From Gordonia neofelifaecis NRRL B-59395 (GTDB taxonomy: Bacteria; Actinomycetota; Actinomycetes; Mycobacteriales; Mycobacteriaceae), in NCBI RefSeq assembly GCF_000192435.1, contig NZ_AEUD01000016.1, positions 1 to 64,000 of the forward strand: DNA of 64,000 bases, read 5' to 3'. Of this stretch, positions 36,640 through 44,494 are shown piece by piece. Every line of letters begins with the position of its first letter. Position 1 is the stretch's first letter. A program made the position numbers and the translations under genes. Under the pieces are notes generated by a model. It saw only the letters and a program-made list of their open reading frames with translations, did no database searches and was not told the DNA's origin.

Positions 36640-37239
36640 ATGTCCGACGTCACCCTCGATGTTCGCGAGATCCCGAAGCCCCAGCGACACCCGAAGATCT
36701 TCGGGATCTTCGAGTCGCTCGACATCGGCGAAGCGATCGTGCTGGTCAACGATCACGACCCACGGCATCTGCACGACGAGTTCGAAGAGAAGCTGCCCGG
36801 CGGCTACGGCTGGGAGTACCTCGTTCGGGAGAAGCGGAACTACCGGATCCGGATCAGCAAGGCCACCGAGGCCGCGCCGGCCCGCAAGCTCGGCAACACC
36901 GCCCAGCTGACACAGCGGGAGGTCGACGCCGCCGACGTCGCCTGGAAGCTCGACTTCGGCGGCCGCGGCCTCGACTCCAATCTGATCCGCCTGGCACCGG
37001 GCGGCGCGATCGGCACCCATCGGGGCGGCGAAGTGGACGTGCTGGTGCACGTGATCTCCGGATCCGGAACGCTCGGCACCGAGACCGGCGACGTCGCGAT
37101 CACCGCGGGCGACCTGCTGTGGCTCCCGCATCACTCGCATCGTTCGTTCACCTCGGGGCCCGACGGGCTGAACTACCTGACCGTTCATTCGCACCGGGAA
37201 CCGTCGCTCACCATCGAGCCCTTCCGTCCGGGCCGGTGA
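36640..37239 (+). CDS. DUF2249-cupin fusion protein
   Basis: A 199-residue cytosolic protein. Residues 1-75 are a DUF2249 domain (LDVREIPKPQRHPKIFGIFE, LVNDHDPRHLHDEFEE, GWEYLVREKRNYRIRI), a small TusA-like fold often found beside hemerythrin, nitrite or NO-stress genes. Residues about 105-190 are a cupin with a metal-site pattern (GTHRGGEVDVLVHVISG, WLPHHSHRSF). GGGAGG precedes the ATG. First gene of a tight operon with ferredoxin (4-base gap), HTH regulator and membrane protein. A role in redox or reactive-nitrogen response is inferred only from domain company. Confidence 0.82.
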   Translation: MSDVTLDVREIPKPQRHPKIFGIFESLDIGEAIVLVNDHDPRHLHDEFEEKLPGGYGWEYLVREKRNYRIRISKATEAAPARKLGNTAQLTQREVDAADVAWKLDFGGRGLDSNLIRLAPGGAIGTHRGGEVDVLVHVISGSGTLGTETGDVAITAGDLLWLPHHSHRSFTSGPDGLNYLTVHSHREPSLTIEPFRPGR

Positions 37240-37243
37240 TCGC

Positions 37244-37594
37244 GTGACCTACGTGATCGCTCTGCCGTGCGTCGACGTGATGGATCGGGCCTGCGTCGAG
37301 GAGTGCCCGGTGGACTGCATCTACGAGGGTGGCCGCAGCCTGTACATCCACCCCGACGAATGCGTCGACTGCGGTGCCTGCGAGCCGGTGTGTCCGGTGG
37401 ACGCCATCTTCTACGAGGACGATCTGCCCGACGAGTGGACGCCGTACACCACCGACAACGCCGACTTCTTCGTGACGACACTGCCCGGCCGTGACGCGCC
37501 GCTCGGATCTCCGGGCGGCGCGGCGAAGATCGGACCGGTCGGCTCGGACGGACCGCTCGTCGCGTCCCTGCCGCCGCAGGACATCGAGCACTGA
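37244..37594 (+). CDS. fdxA: Seven-iron-type ferredoxin
   Basis: A 116-residue bacterial ferredoxin. The N-terminal cysteine pattern (LPCVDVMDRACVEECPVDCI) and ECVDCGACEPVCPVDAI match 3Fe-4S/4Fe-4S FdxA-type proteins. A C-terminal tail of about 40 residues is glycine/proline-rich. It starts with GTG 37244, four bases after the upstream stop. It probably passes electrons to a partner enzyme; in this operon the partner may be the DUF2249-cupin protein. It is not KshB, which is a flavin-containing reductase. Confidence 0.9.
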   Translation: MTYVIALPCVDVMDRACVEECPVDCIYEGGRSLYIHPDECVDCGACEPVCPVDAIFYEDDLPDEWTPYTTDNADFFVTTLPGRDAPLGSPGGAAKIGPVGSDGPLVASLPPQDIEH

Positions 37595-37598
37595 CCGC

Positions 37599-38192
37599 AT
37601 GCGCGACGCCGTATTGACCGCCCTGCACGAGGCCGACGCGCCGGTTACCGTCGCCGACCTGGCGATGACCACTGGCATCGCGCCGACCACCGTCCGGTTC
37701 CACCTCCGGGCGTTGGTCGACGACGGTCTCGTCGTCACCGAGACCGCCAGACACGACGGCCCCGGCCGACCGCGGCTGCTCTATCAGTCCCGACCGGCGA
37801 TGGACCCATCCGGCCCCCGGAACTACGAGCTCCTCGCCGGAGTCGCGATCCAGGCGCTCACCGAACTGCCGAGAGCCGTCGAACACGCGACCGCCGCGGG
37901 CCGATCCTGGGGTGCGCGCCGCGCACACGGCTCGGCGGATCCGGTCGACGACCTGATGTCGGTCCTGGACGACTTCGGCTTCGCGCCGGAACCGGTCGAC
38001 GACGGCATCCGACTGAACCGCTGTCCCTTTCTCGAACTGGCGAAGGATCATCCGGGCGTGACCTGTTCGATCCACCGCGGAATCATGCAGGGCGTCCTCG
38101 ACGCGCACGGCCTCGACGCCTCTCGGGTACGCCTCGACGCCTTCGTCGACGGCGACCACTGCCTGGCCTCGATCACCGCGGCCGCACGGTGA
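37599..38192 (+). CDS. ArsR/SufR-like HTH regulator with C-terminal Cys cluster
   Basis: A 197-residue regulator. The winged HTH is at residues 1-65 (ALHEADAPVTVADLAMTTGIAPTTVRFHLRALVDDGLV). The C-terminal part carries RCPFLELA, VTCSIH and GDHCLASI, a Cys-X13-Cys-x2-His...Cys arrangement like the Fe-S-binding tail of SufR-type regulators. It may sense iron-sulfur status, O2 or NO. It begins four bases after the ferredoxin stop and overlaps the next gene by four bases. The dyad at 36604 is a plausible target. Confidence 0.8.
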   Translation: MRDAVLTALHEADAPVTVADLAMTTGIAPTTVRFHLRALVDDGLVVTETARHDGPGRPRLLYQSRPAMDPSGPRNYELLAGVAIQALTELPRAVEHATAAGRSWGARRAHGSADPVDDLMSVLDDFGFAPEPVDDGIRLNRCPFLELAKDHPGVTCSIHRGIMQGVLDAHGLDASRVRLDAFVDGDHCLASITAAAR

Positions 38193-38638
38193 CCGCGCTC
38201 GCGGTGCGCGTCGACGCATTCACCGCGTGCGGCGCTGCCTTCGTCGTCGCGGGCGGTCTGGTCGGCGCGGTCACCGGCCCGCTCGACCTCGCGAAGGGCA
38301 GCTGGCTCGCCGCCTACCTGGTGCTGGTGTGCGGCGTCGCATTGATCGTGATCGGCGCTGCGCAGCAGCGACTGGACGCACCCGTGCCGGCTCAACTCCA
38401 AGTCCTGCAGCTCACCGGCTGGCTGGTTGCGAACGTGGTCGTCGTGCTCGGCTCGTTGAGCTCGTCGACGGTGATCGTCGACGTCGGCGCCGTCCTGCTG
38501 TTGATCGTGCTGGCGACGACGTGGTGGATCGGCCGCACGCTGGCACGACGACGGACCCTCGCCGCCTACGCGTACCTCGCGATACTGGCGATCCTCATCG
38601 TCAGTGCGCCGGTCGGAATGGGACTGGCCGCGCACTGA
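38189..38638 (+). CDS. Four-helix membrane protein, function unknown
   Basis: A 149-residue protein with four hydrophobic segments (about 12-30, 40-57, 74-108 and 125-145) and no recognised domain. It starts at GTG 38189, overlapping the regulator stop by 4 bases (GTGA), so it belongs to the DUF2249-cupin/ferredoxin/regulator operon. It may be the membrane partner of the system, for example a quinone- or metal-interacting subunit, but no ligand motif is seen. Convergent with the Fic gene 15 bases further on. Confidence 0.72.
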   Translation: MTALAVRVDAFTACGAAFVVAGGLVGAVTGPLDLAKGSWLAAYLVLVCGVALIVIGAAQQRLDAPVPAQLQVLQLTGWLVANVVVVLGSLSSSTVIVDVGAVLLLIVLATTWWIGRTLARRRTLAAYAYLAILAILIVSAPVGMGLAAH

Positions 38639-38653
38639 GCCCGATCGCGTCGA

Positions 38654-39922
38654 CTACGACGTCGCCCGATCGAGCTCGAGAAGCTCCGCGCCCGCCTCAG
38701 TCAACCGGAAGCGCAGCGGCTTCCGGGTCACGGTCTCGACCACGCCGGCGTCGACGAGCGACTGGATCCGCCGGCGGACGAACTGTGTCGATCGAGCTGC
38801 CGCCCGAGTCAGCGTCTGCAGCTTGACCGCCCGGTTCGCATCGAAATACCATGCCTGACCCAGGACGAAGAACAGTGCGCCGATGTCCGTACGGCGCAAC
38901 GATGGGTCAGAGTCTGGATCGAGCCCAAGCCTTTCGGGGAACTGGTCGTCCAGCAGATCCCGAATTCGCGCGCCGAGCGCATCAATCTTCGCCCGCTGAT
39001 CCGACAGGTCGATCAACAGCCGGTGTTGGGCCTCCGCAATGATCTCCAGAATCGAGATGACGAGCATCGTGAGATCTGCGCGATTCAAAGGGTCCTCCGC
39101 TTCGGCGAATGCGCGGTAATAGCGGTCCTTGTTGTCGGCGATCGTCGCCGACAGGGCCAGACTCGCATACGGCGCCAGTACCTGGCGGAGATCCAAGGCC
39201 AAGAGGTACCGGCCCGTGCGGCCGTTGCCGTCGTAGAACGGATGCGTGTACTCGAAGATGAAGTGCGCGACGACGGCTCGAACCAACAGCGGGACGGACT
39301 CGTCTCGCCCTTGACTCATCATCAACGTCAGCGCCTGGTCGATCGCCGACTCCGGCACCAGTCCCGTATGCACGACTTTGGTGCCGGACTCGATGGAGAC
39401 CGACCCCTTCCGGAACCGCTCGCCGTCTGGTGCGTCGTCGTCACTGATCTCGCCCGCCGTCACCGCGTCATACACGAAGCGGATGTCGTCCAAGGACTCC
39501 GGGCCCCGCGCCTCCGGCTTCCCGATGTCTAGGTAGAGGCGCACCATCTCGATGAACCGCTTGCTGCCGGTCTGCCGTTCGTCTGCCAGCGCTCGCAGCG
39601 CGTCGTTGATCTCCTTGCGCGTGGATCGCACCTGCTCGATCTCATTGGTCGCCTGGATCTCGTCGACGATCATGCGGTCCAGGTAATCGTCGCGTGCACG
39701 ATCGGGCAGGCCGTCCCACTCGTGCCGGATCCTGGGTTCGTACGACATGATCCGTTCGATCAAGGCCGCGACCTCGGGAGTGATGAGTGCGAACATCCGG
39801 TGATCGCCGATCCGCAGGTCCCAACTGATCGTCGCTGGCGACTCACGTCGGGACGATTCCTCAACATCCGCGCCCGCACGGTCCCGCTGATGAAAGATCG
39901 ACTTGAGAGTTCGGTACGCCAT
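38654..39922 (-). CDS. fic: Fic family protein (AMP-transferase fold)
   Basis: A 422-residue Fic protein. The complete active-site motif HPFYDGNGRTGR is at residues 227-238, so AMPylation or related nucleotidyl transfer is possible. An N-terminal T92-N-E-I-E96 resembles the class II inhibitory helix (S/T-xxx-E-G/N), with Q instead of G/N next to the glutamate. The C-terminal 90 residues look like a winged helix (FVRRRIQSLVDAGVVETVTRKPLRFRLTEAG), typical of DNA-binding Fic/DUF4172-type proteins. GGGAG precedes the ATG. An AT-rich 11-bp inverted repeat lies upstream. Somewhat less GC-rich than neighbours, possibly acquired. Confidence 0.9.
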   Translation of the reverse strand: MAYRTLKSIFHQRDRAGADVEESSRRESPATISWDLRIGDHRMFALITPEVAALIERIMSYEPRIRHEWDGLPDRARDDYLDRMIVDEIQATNEIEQVRSTRKEINDALRALADERQTGSKRFIEMVRLYLDIGKPEARGPESLDDIRFVYDAVTAGEISDDDAPDGERFRKGSVSIESGTKVVHTGLVPESAIDQALTLMMSQGRDESVPLLVRAVVAHFIFEYTHPFYDGNGRTGRYLLALDLRQVLAPYASLALSATIADNKDRYYRAFAEAEDPLNRADLTMLVISILEIIAEAQHRLLIDLSDQRAKIDALGARIRDLLDDQFPERLGLDPDSDPSLRRTDIGALFFVLGQAWYFDANRAVKLQTLTRAAARSTQFVRRRIQSLVDAGVVETVTRKPLRFRLTEAGAELLELDRATS

Positions 39923-39970
39923 CCCACTCCCTTCGCGTTTTGCAGCAGATAGGTGACATGAGAATACTCC

Positions 39971-40004
39971 CTATTTGATGTTGCTTACGATCTACATCAA
40001 ATAG
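39971..40004. promoter_or_regulatory. AT-rich inverted repeat upstream of fic
   Basis: CTATTTGATGT and ACATCAAATAG, exact 11-bp arms (39971-39981, 39994-40004) with a 12-base spacer, 49 bases upstream of the fic ATG. A suitable operator for autoregulation by the winged-helix domain of the Fic protein. Confidence 0.6.
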
Positions 40005-40079
40005 AGCACCATCAGGGCACGTCATTCCACATCGCCTTCGGCATGTGACGCCATCGCTCATCCGCGACCCCGGCTACCA

Positions 40080-40093
40080 ACCAAGCACTTGCT
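40080..40093 (+). promoter_or_regulatory. KstR2-like operator before the enoyl-CoA hydratase operon
   Basis: ACCAAGCACTTGCT matches the KstR2 consensus AnCAAGnnCTTGnT at every fixed position. It lies in the -35 region of a promoter whose -10 is TAGAGT (40098-40103), eight bases before the ATG. Other TetR regulators of acyl-CoA genes bind related CAAG/CTTG dyads. Confidence 0.6.
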
Positions 40094-40111
40094 AGGTTAG
40101 AGTCTGAAGGC

Positions 40112-41026
40112 ATGAGCAACGCCGTCATCCCTCCCCCGTTGGGGCCCGACGACCTCGGGCCCGACACCTCGCCCGTCGCGTATGAGACCGCCGGGGCCGT
40201 CGCCTATGTCACGCTGAACCGCCCGGACTACCGGAACGCGCAGAACTCGGTGATGACGTATTCGCTCGACGCGGCGTTCCGCAAGGCCGTCGACGACACC
40301 GCGGTGAAGGTGATCGTCCTGCGGGCGAACGGCAAGCACTTCTCGGCCGGCCACGACATCGGGACGCCCGAGCGCGACTTCAACGTCCACTACGAGAACA
40401 CTGCGACGCTGCACTGGGATCACACCCGCAACGACGACGCGCCGCTCGACAGCAATCAGCGCCTCGCCCGCGAGATCGAGGTCTACATGGGCATGTGCCG
40501 CCGGTGGCGGGAGATCCCGAAGCCGGTCATCGCCCAGGTGCACGGCGCGTGCATCGCCGGCGGACTGATGCTGGCGTGGTCGGCCGACTTCATCGTCGCC
40601 TCCGACGACGCGTTCTTCTCCGACCCCGTCGCCCGGATGGGCATCCCGGGCGTCGAGTACTTCGCGCACGCCTACGTCCTCGGGGCTCGCCGCGCCAAGG
40701 AGATCCTGTTCACCGGCCAGCGCTTCACCGCTGCTCAGGCGCTGGACTGGGGCATGGTGAACCACGTCGTCCCGCGTGACGAGTTGGGCGCCAAGGTCGA
40801 CGAGTTGTGCGCACAGATGACCGAGATGCCGATGCAGGGACTGTTCCTGAGCAAGAAGGCGGTGAACATCTGCGAGGACCAGATGGGCATGCGCAACGCC
40901 ATGGACTCGGTGTTCGGCTGGCACCACTACGCGCATGCCGCCAACGACGCCGACTCCGGTGACTCGCTGGGTGGCATGGACGCCAAGAGCATGAAGAACG
41001 CCGCAGAGAAGAAGGGCCAGGCCTGA
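40112..41026 (+). CDS. Enoyl-CoA hydratase/isomerase family protein
   Basis: A 304-residue crotonase-fold enzyme. NGKHFSAGHDIGTP carries the oxyanion-hole region, and HGACIAGGLMLAWSADF the second hydrogen-bond loop. It is longer than a classic hydratase (about 260), with an insert DFNVHYENTATLHWDHTRND after the first loop. The size and the adjacency to FadE genes resemble EchA13-FadE17-FadE18 of M. tuberculosis; assignment is by resemblance only. Probably leaderless. One-base overlap (TGATG) with the first dehydrogenase. Confidence 0.85.
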   Translation: MSNAVIPPPLGPDDLGPDTSPVAYETAGAVAYVTLNRPDYRNAQNSVMTYSLDAAFRKAVDDTAVKVIVLRANGKHFSAGHDIGTPERDFNVHYENTATLHWDHTRNDDAPLDSNQRLAREIEVYMGMCRRWREIPKPVIAQVHGACIAGGLMLAWSADFIVASDDAFFSDPVARMGIPGVEYFAHAYVLGARRAKEILFTGQRFTAAQALDWGMVNHVVPRDELGAKVDELCAQMTEMPMQGLFLSKKAVNICEDQMGMRNAMDSVFGWHHYAHAANDADSGDSLGGMDAKSMKNAAEKKGQA

Positions 41027-42192
41027 TGGAGCTGTTGTTCGACGACGCCGCGCAGGCGTTCCGCACCGAGGTCCGGGCCTGGCTGGCCGAGCACGTGCCG
41101 GCTGAGCCGCTGCCCTCGATGGACACCGCCGAAGGTTTTGAGGCGCACCGCAAGTGGGAGGCCGAGATGGCGGCCGACCGCATGTCGGTGGTGAGCTGGC
41201 CGGAGGAGTTCGGCGGCCGCGACGAGCCGCTGCTGCACTGGCTGATCTTCGAGGAGGAGTACTACCGTTCGGGCGCGCCCGGACGCGTCAGCCAGAACGG
41301 CATCTTCCTGCTCGCGCCGACCCTCTTCGAGCACGCGAATTCCGAGCAGCTGGCCCGCATCATGCCGCGCATGGCGCGGTCGGAGGACATCTGGGGTCAG
41401 GCGTGGAGTGAGCCCGAGGCCGGCTCGGACCTCGCCTCGCTGCGGTCCACCGCGACCCGGACCGAGGGCGGCTGGCTGCTGAACGGACAGAAGACCTGGA
41501 GCTCGCGCTCCAGCTTCGCCGACTGGGGCTTCGGACTGTTCCGCACCGACCCGGAGGCCCAGCGCCACAAGGGGATCACCTACTTCATGTTCGACCTGCG
41601 CAGCGAGGGCGTCACCGTGCGCCCGATCGCCCAGCTCGACGGCGAGGCCGGGTTCGCCGAGCTGTTCCTGGAGAACGTCTTCGTGCCCGACGACCCCGCG
41701 AACCCCGGCGACTCGGGGGTCATCGGCGAGGTCAACAACGGCTGGAAGGTCGCGATGAGCACCGCCGCCAACGAGCGCGGCCTCTCGCTGCGGTCGCCGG
41801 GGCGCTTCCTCGCCGCCACCGCCCGCCTGGTGAACCTGTGGAAGGACCGCGGCGCCGACGCCCGCTCGACCGCCGCCACCGACAAGGGCGTCGTCGACGC
41901 GTGGATCGGCGCACGCGCCTACGAACTGTCGACCTACCAGACCGTCAGCCGACTCGCCGCAGGCGGCCAGCTCGGTATGGAGTCGTCGATCAACAAGGTG
42001 TTCTGGTCGCAGTGGGACATCGCCGCCCACGAGACGGCGCTCGACCTCCAGGGTGCGGACGCCGAACTCACCGACGCCTGGACCGACGGCTACCTCTTCT
42101 CACTGTCGGGCCCGATTTACGCCGGCACCAATGAGATTCAGCGAAACGTGATCGCCGAGCGACTCCTCGGCCTGCCCCGCGGAGACCGATAA
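41026..42192 (+). CDS. Acyl-CoA dehydrogenase, full-length (FadE17-like)
   Basis: A 388-residue FAD-dependent acyl-CoA dehydrogenase. WSEPEAGSDLASLRSTATR (substrate/FAD loop), GQKTWSSRSSFADW and GPIYAGTNEIQRNVIAERLLGLPR are typical. The usual YEGT glutamate is alanine here (YAGT), so the base would come from another position, as in isovaleryl-type and several steroid-pathway dehydrogenases. Second gene of an operon with a hydratase and two shorter dehydrogenases, only 3 bases before the next. Confidence 0.9.
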   Translation: MELLFDDAAQAFRTEVRAWLAEHVPAEPLPSMDTAEGFEAHRKWEAEMAADRMSVVSWPEEFGGRDEPLLHWLIFEEEYYRSGAPGRVSQNGIFLLAPTLFEHANSEQLARIMPRMARSEDIWGQAWSEPEAGSDLASLRSTATRTEGGWLLNGQKTWSSRSSFADWGFGLFRTDPEAQRHKGITYFMFDLRSEGVTVRPIAQLDGEAGFAELFLENVFVPDDPANPGDSGVIGEVNNGWKVAMSTAANERGLSLRSPGRFLAATARLVNLWKDRGADARSTAATDKGVVDAWIGARAYELSTYQTVSRLAAGGQLGMESSINKVFWSQWDIAAHETALDLQGADAELTDAWTDGYLFSLSGPIYAGTNEIQRNVIAERLLGLPRGDR

Positions 42193-42195
42193 ACC

Positions 42196-43188
42196 ATGGA
42201 CTTCCTGCTCAACGACATCCACACCGACCTCGCGGCGACCGTCGCCGCCATCGGCGAGAAGGCCGGCGGCTCGGCCGTCGCCCGCTCGTGGTCCGAGGGC
42301 GATCGCGCCCCGGCTCTCGCGGTTTACCGTCAGCTCGCCGAGGCGGGCATCACCGGCCTGATCGTCGACGACGAACTCGGCGGCTCCGGAGCCGGCGCCA
42401 CCGAGATGGTGGTCGCGGCCGAACAGGTCGGTCGATTCGCGCTCCCCGGCCCGGTCGCCGAGACCCTCGCCGCCGTCCCGGCCGCACTCGCCGCCGCCGG
42501 CGCGGGAACCGCCCTCGAGACGCTGCTGAGCGGCCGCCCGGCCACGATCGCGGCGGCGGCCACCGCCTTCCGCGCCGCGGCCCCGGCCGACGCCGACGTG
42601 TACCTCCTGCGTGACGGCGCCCTGTCGACCGCCAAGGTCATCGCCGAGCATGAGTCGGTGGACCCGACGCGGACCGTCGCCGACGTCACCGCGGGTACCG
42701 CGCTCGGCGCGGCGGACGAGACCACCGTCGCTCAGTTCGGCGCTCTGGCGACCGCCGCGCAGCTGATCGGTCTCGGATCGGCGATGCTCGATCTGGCGTC
42801 CGATTATGCGAAGGCGCGCAAGCAGTTCGGCCGTGCCATCGGCTCGTACCAGGCGGTGAAGCATCACCTGGCCGACGTGGCGATCGCAATCGAGATGGCG
42901 CGTCCGTTGGTCCACGGCGCCGCTGTCGGACTCGACGGGAACGCCTCTTGGCAGTCCCCGGTCGCCTCGACCGACCGCGACGTGAACGTGGCCCGCGACG
43001 TCTCCGCGGCCAAGGTCGCCGCCGCCGACGCCGCCTACCTGGCATCGCGTCGCGCCCTGCAGGTCCTGGGCGCCATCGGCTACACGGCCGAGCACGATCT
43101 GTCGCTCTACCTGACGAAGACCCGTGCGCTGGTGTCGGCCTGGGGCACCCCCGCCGAGCACCGCGCCCTGATTCTGGAGACGCTGTGA
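42196..43188 (+). CDS. Acyl-CoA dehydrogenase, short subunit 1
   Basis: A 330-residue dehydrogenase-fold protein, shorter than the usual 380. KARKQFGRAIGSYQAVKHHLAD and VLGAIGYTAEHDLSLYL match the C-terminal FAD-binding helices, but the middle beta domain is shortened and no YEGT motif is present. Paired short dehydrogenases often assemble as alpha2beta2 heterotetramers in steroid side-chain/ring degradation (ChsE, IpdE type). The next gene overlaps by four bases, supporting a complex. Confidence 0.88.
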   Translation: MDFLLNDIHTDLAATVAAIGEKAGGSAVARSWSEGDRAPALAVYRQLAEAGITGLIVDDELGGSGAGATEMVVAAEQVGRFALPGPVAETLAAVPAALAAAGAGTALETLLSGRPATIAAAATAFRAAAPADADVYLLRDGALSTAKVIAEHESVDPTRTVADVTAGTALGAADETTVAQFGALATAAQLIGLGSAMLDLASDYAKARKQFGRAIGSYQAVKHHLADVAIAIEMARPLVHGAAVGLDGNASWQSPVASTDRDVNVARDVSAAKVAAADAAYLASRRALQVLGAIGYTAEHDLSLYLTKTRALVSAWGTPAEHRALILETL

Positions 43189-44279
43189 CGACCCCGGAGC
43201 CGATCAGCGCGGAAGACCGCGCCGCCCTCGCCGAATCCATCCGCGACGTCCTCCGCCGGCGGTCGGACTCGGCGGCGGTCCGCACCGCGATCACGACCGA
43301 GGGTCGCGTCGACCGCAAGCTCTGGGAGACGCTGTGCGCCGAGATCGGCGTCGCCGCGCTGGCCGTCGGCGAGGAGCACGACGGCGCCGGCGCGAGCCTC
43401 GCTGAGACCGCGCTGGCCGTCGAGGAGGTCGGCGCCGCCCTGGCACCGGTCCCGGTGTTCTCGTCGGCCGTGCTGGCCGCAGGTGCGGTTCTGGCCTCCG
43501 GAGACGGCGAAGCCGCCGCCCGTCTGCTGCCCGGGCTCGCCTCCGGCGAGACGATCGGCGCACTCTGCTGGGCGAGCGCCGCCGGGTGGTCGAAGCCTGG
43601 CGTCACCGCCGAGGCGGGCCTGCTGAGCGGAACCGCCGAGTACGTCATCGACGGCGAGACCGCCGACGTCTTCCTGGTGATCGCGAGCCGCCCGGGCAGC
43701 ACCGATTCGTCGCACACGTTGCACGAGGTGGACGCCGGTGCCGAGGGTGTCACGGTCACCCCGCTGCCGGTCCTGGACCCGACGCGCCCGTTGGCGCGGG
43801 TGACGTTCGACGAGGTCGTCTCGACGACCATCGCCTCGCCGTCCGACATCGCCGACCGCATTCGGACTCTCGCCTGGGCGATGCTGTCGGCCGAACAGGT
43901 CGGCGGCGCCGCACGGGCCCTCGAACTGACCGTGGAACACACGTCGGCGCGCAAGCAGTTCGGCCGTACCCTCGCCTCCTTCCAGGCCCTCAAGCACACG
44001 ATGGCCGACATGTACGCGCAGGTCGAGGCGATGCGGTCGATGTCGGCCGCCGCGATCGACGCCGTGGTCGCCGGCCGCGACGACGCGGCCGAGCTCGCCG
44101 CCGCCGCCCACGTGTACTGCTCCGAGAGCTACATGTCGGTGACCGGCGAGGCCATCCAGTTGCACGGTGGAATCGGCATCACCTGGGAACACGACATCGG
44201 CCTGTTCTTCAAGCGTGCCCAGGCCGACGCCCAGCTGTTCGGTCAGCCGCACCAGGCCCTGTCCCAGGTGTCGTTGTAG
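43185..44279 (+). CDS. Acyl-CoA dehydrogenase, short subunit 2
   Basis: A 364-residue acyl-CoA dehydrogenase. SARKQFGRTLASFQALKHTMADM and QLHGGIGITWEHDIGLFFKRA are the FAD-site helices. No YEGT glutamate; the protein ends soon after. GTG 43185 overlaps the preceding stop (GTGA), so it is likely made with and bound to the 330-residue subunit. The upstream in-frame extension is arginine-rich and rejected. The substrate is likely a bulky acyl-CoA, by analogy with FadE pairs. A repeat array begins 15 bases downstream. Confidence 0.88.
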   Translation: MTTPEPISAEDRAALAESIRDVLRRRSDSAAVRTAITTEGRVDRKLWETLCAEIGVAALAVGEEHDGAGASLAETALAVEEVGAALAPVPVFSSAVLAAGAVLASGDGEAAARLLPGLASGETIGALCWASAAGWSKPGVTAEAGLLSGTAEYVIDGETADVFLVIASRPGSTDSSHTLHEVDAGAEGVTVTPLPVLDPTRPLARVTFDEVVSTTIASPSDIADRIRTLAWAMLSAEQVGGAARALELTVEHTSARKQFGRTLASFQALKHTMADMYAQVEAMRSMSAAAIDAVVAGRDDAAELAAAAHVYCSESYMSVTGEAIQLHGGIGITWEHDIGLFFKRAQADAQLFGQPHQALSQVSL

Positions 44280-44293
44280 CGGACCCCAGCCCG

Positions 44294-44468
44294 CTGGTTG
44301 AGCGAGCGAAGCGAGTCGAAACCGACGAGTGGCGGCCTCCCAACGAAGACCGACCCCGCCGACCGCCAGCGGTTTCGACTCACTTCGTTCGCTCAACCAG
44401 CGAGTGGCGGCCTCCCATCGCTGCGTTGCCTCTCACCGCTGGTTGAGCGAACGGAGTGAGTCGAAACC
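44294..44468. repeat. Array of three palindromic repeats
   Basis: Three 30-bp copies of a repeat with ends CTGGTTGAGCGA and GTCGAAACC: 44294-44323 (+), 44371-44400 (-) and 44439-44468 (+). A 17-bp spacer repeat (CGAGTGGCGGCCTCCCA) occurs at 44326-44342 and 44401-44417. The inverted neighbours could form large hairpins between the convergent dehydrogenase and mntH genes. The same family occurs at 50.66 and 51.7 kb. The 215-base gap contains nothing else. Confidence 0.85.
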
Positions 44469-44494
44469 CAACGAGTCGCGCTGGAACCCACCAC

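Noticed and set aside
37244..37594. Ferredoxin as the KshB or other steroid electron donor.
   Set aside because: KshB is a larger FAD/2Fe-2S reductase; this gene sits in an unrelated operon 16 kb away.
44294..44468. Possible short CRISPR array.
   Set aside because: Copies alternate in orientation, and the intervening sequence is itself repeated; no cas genes.
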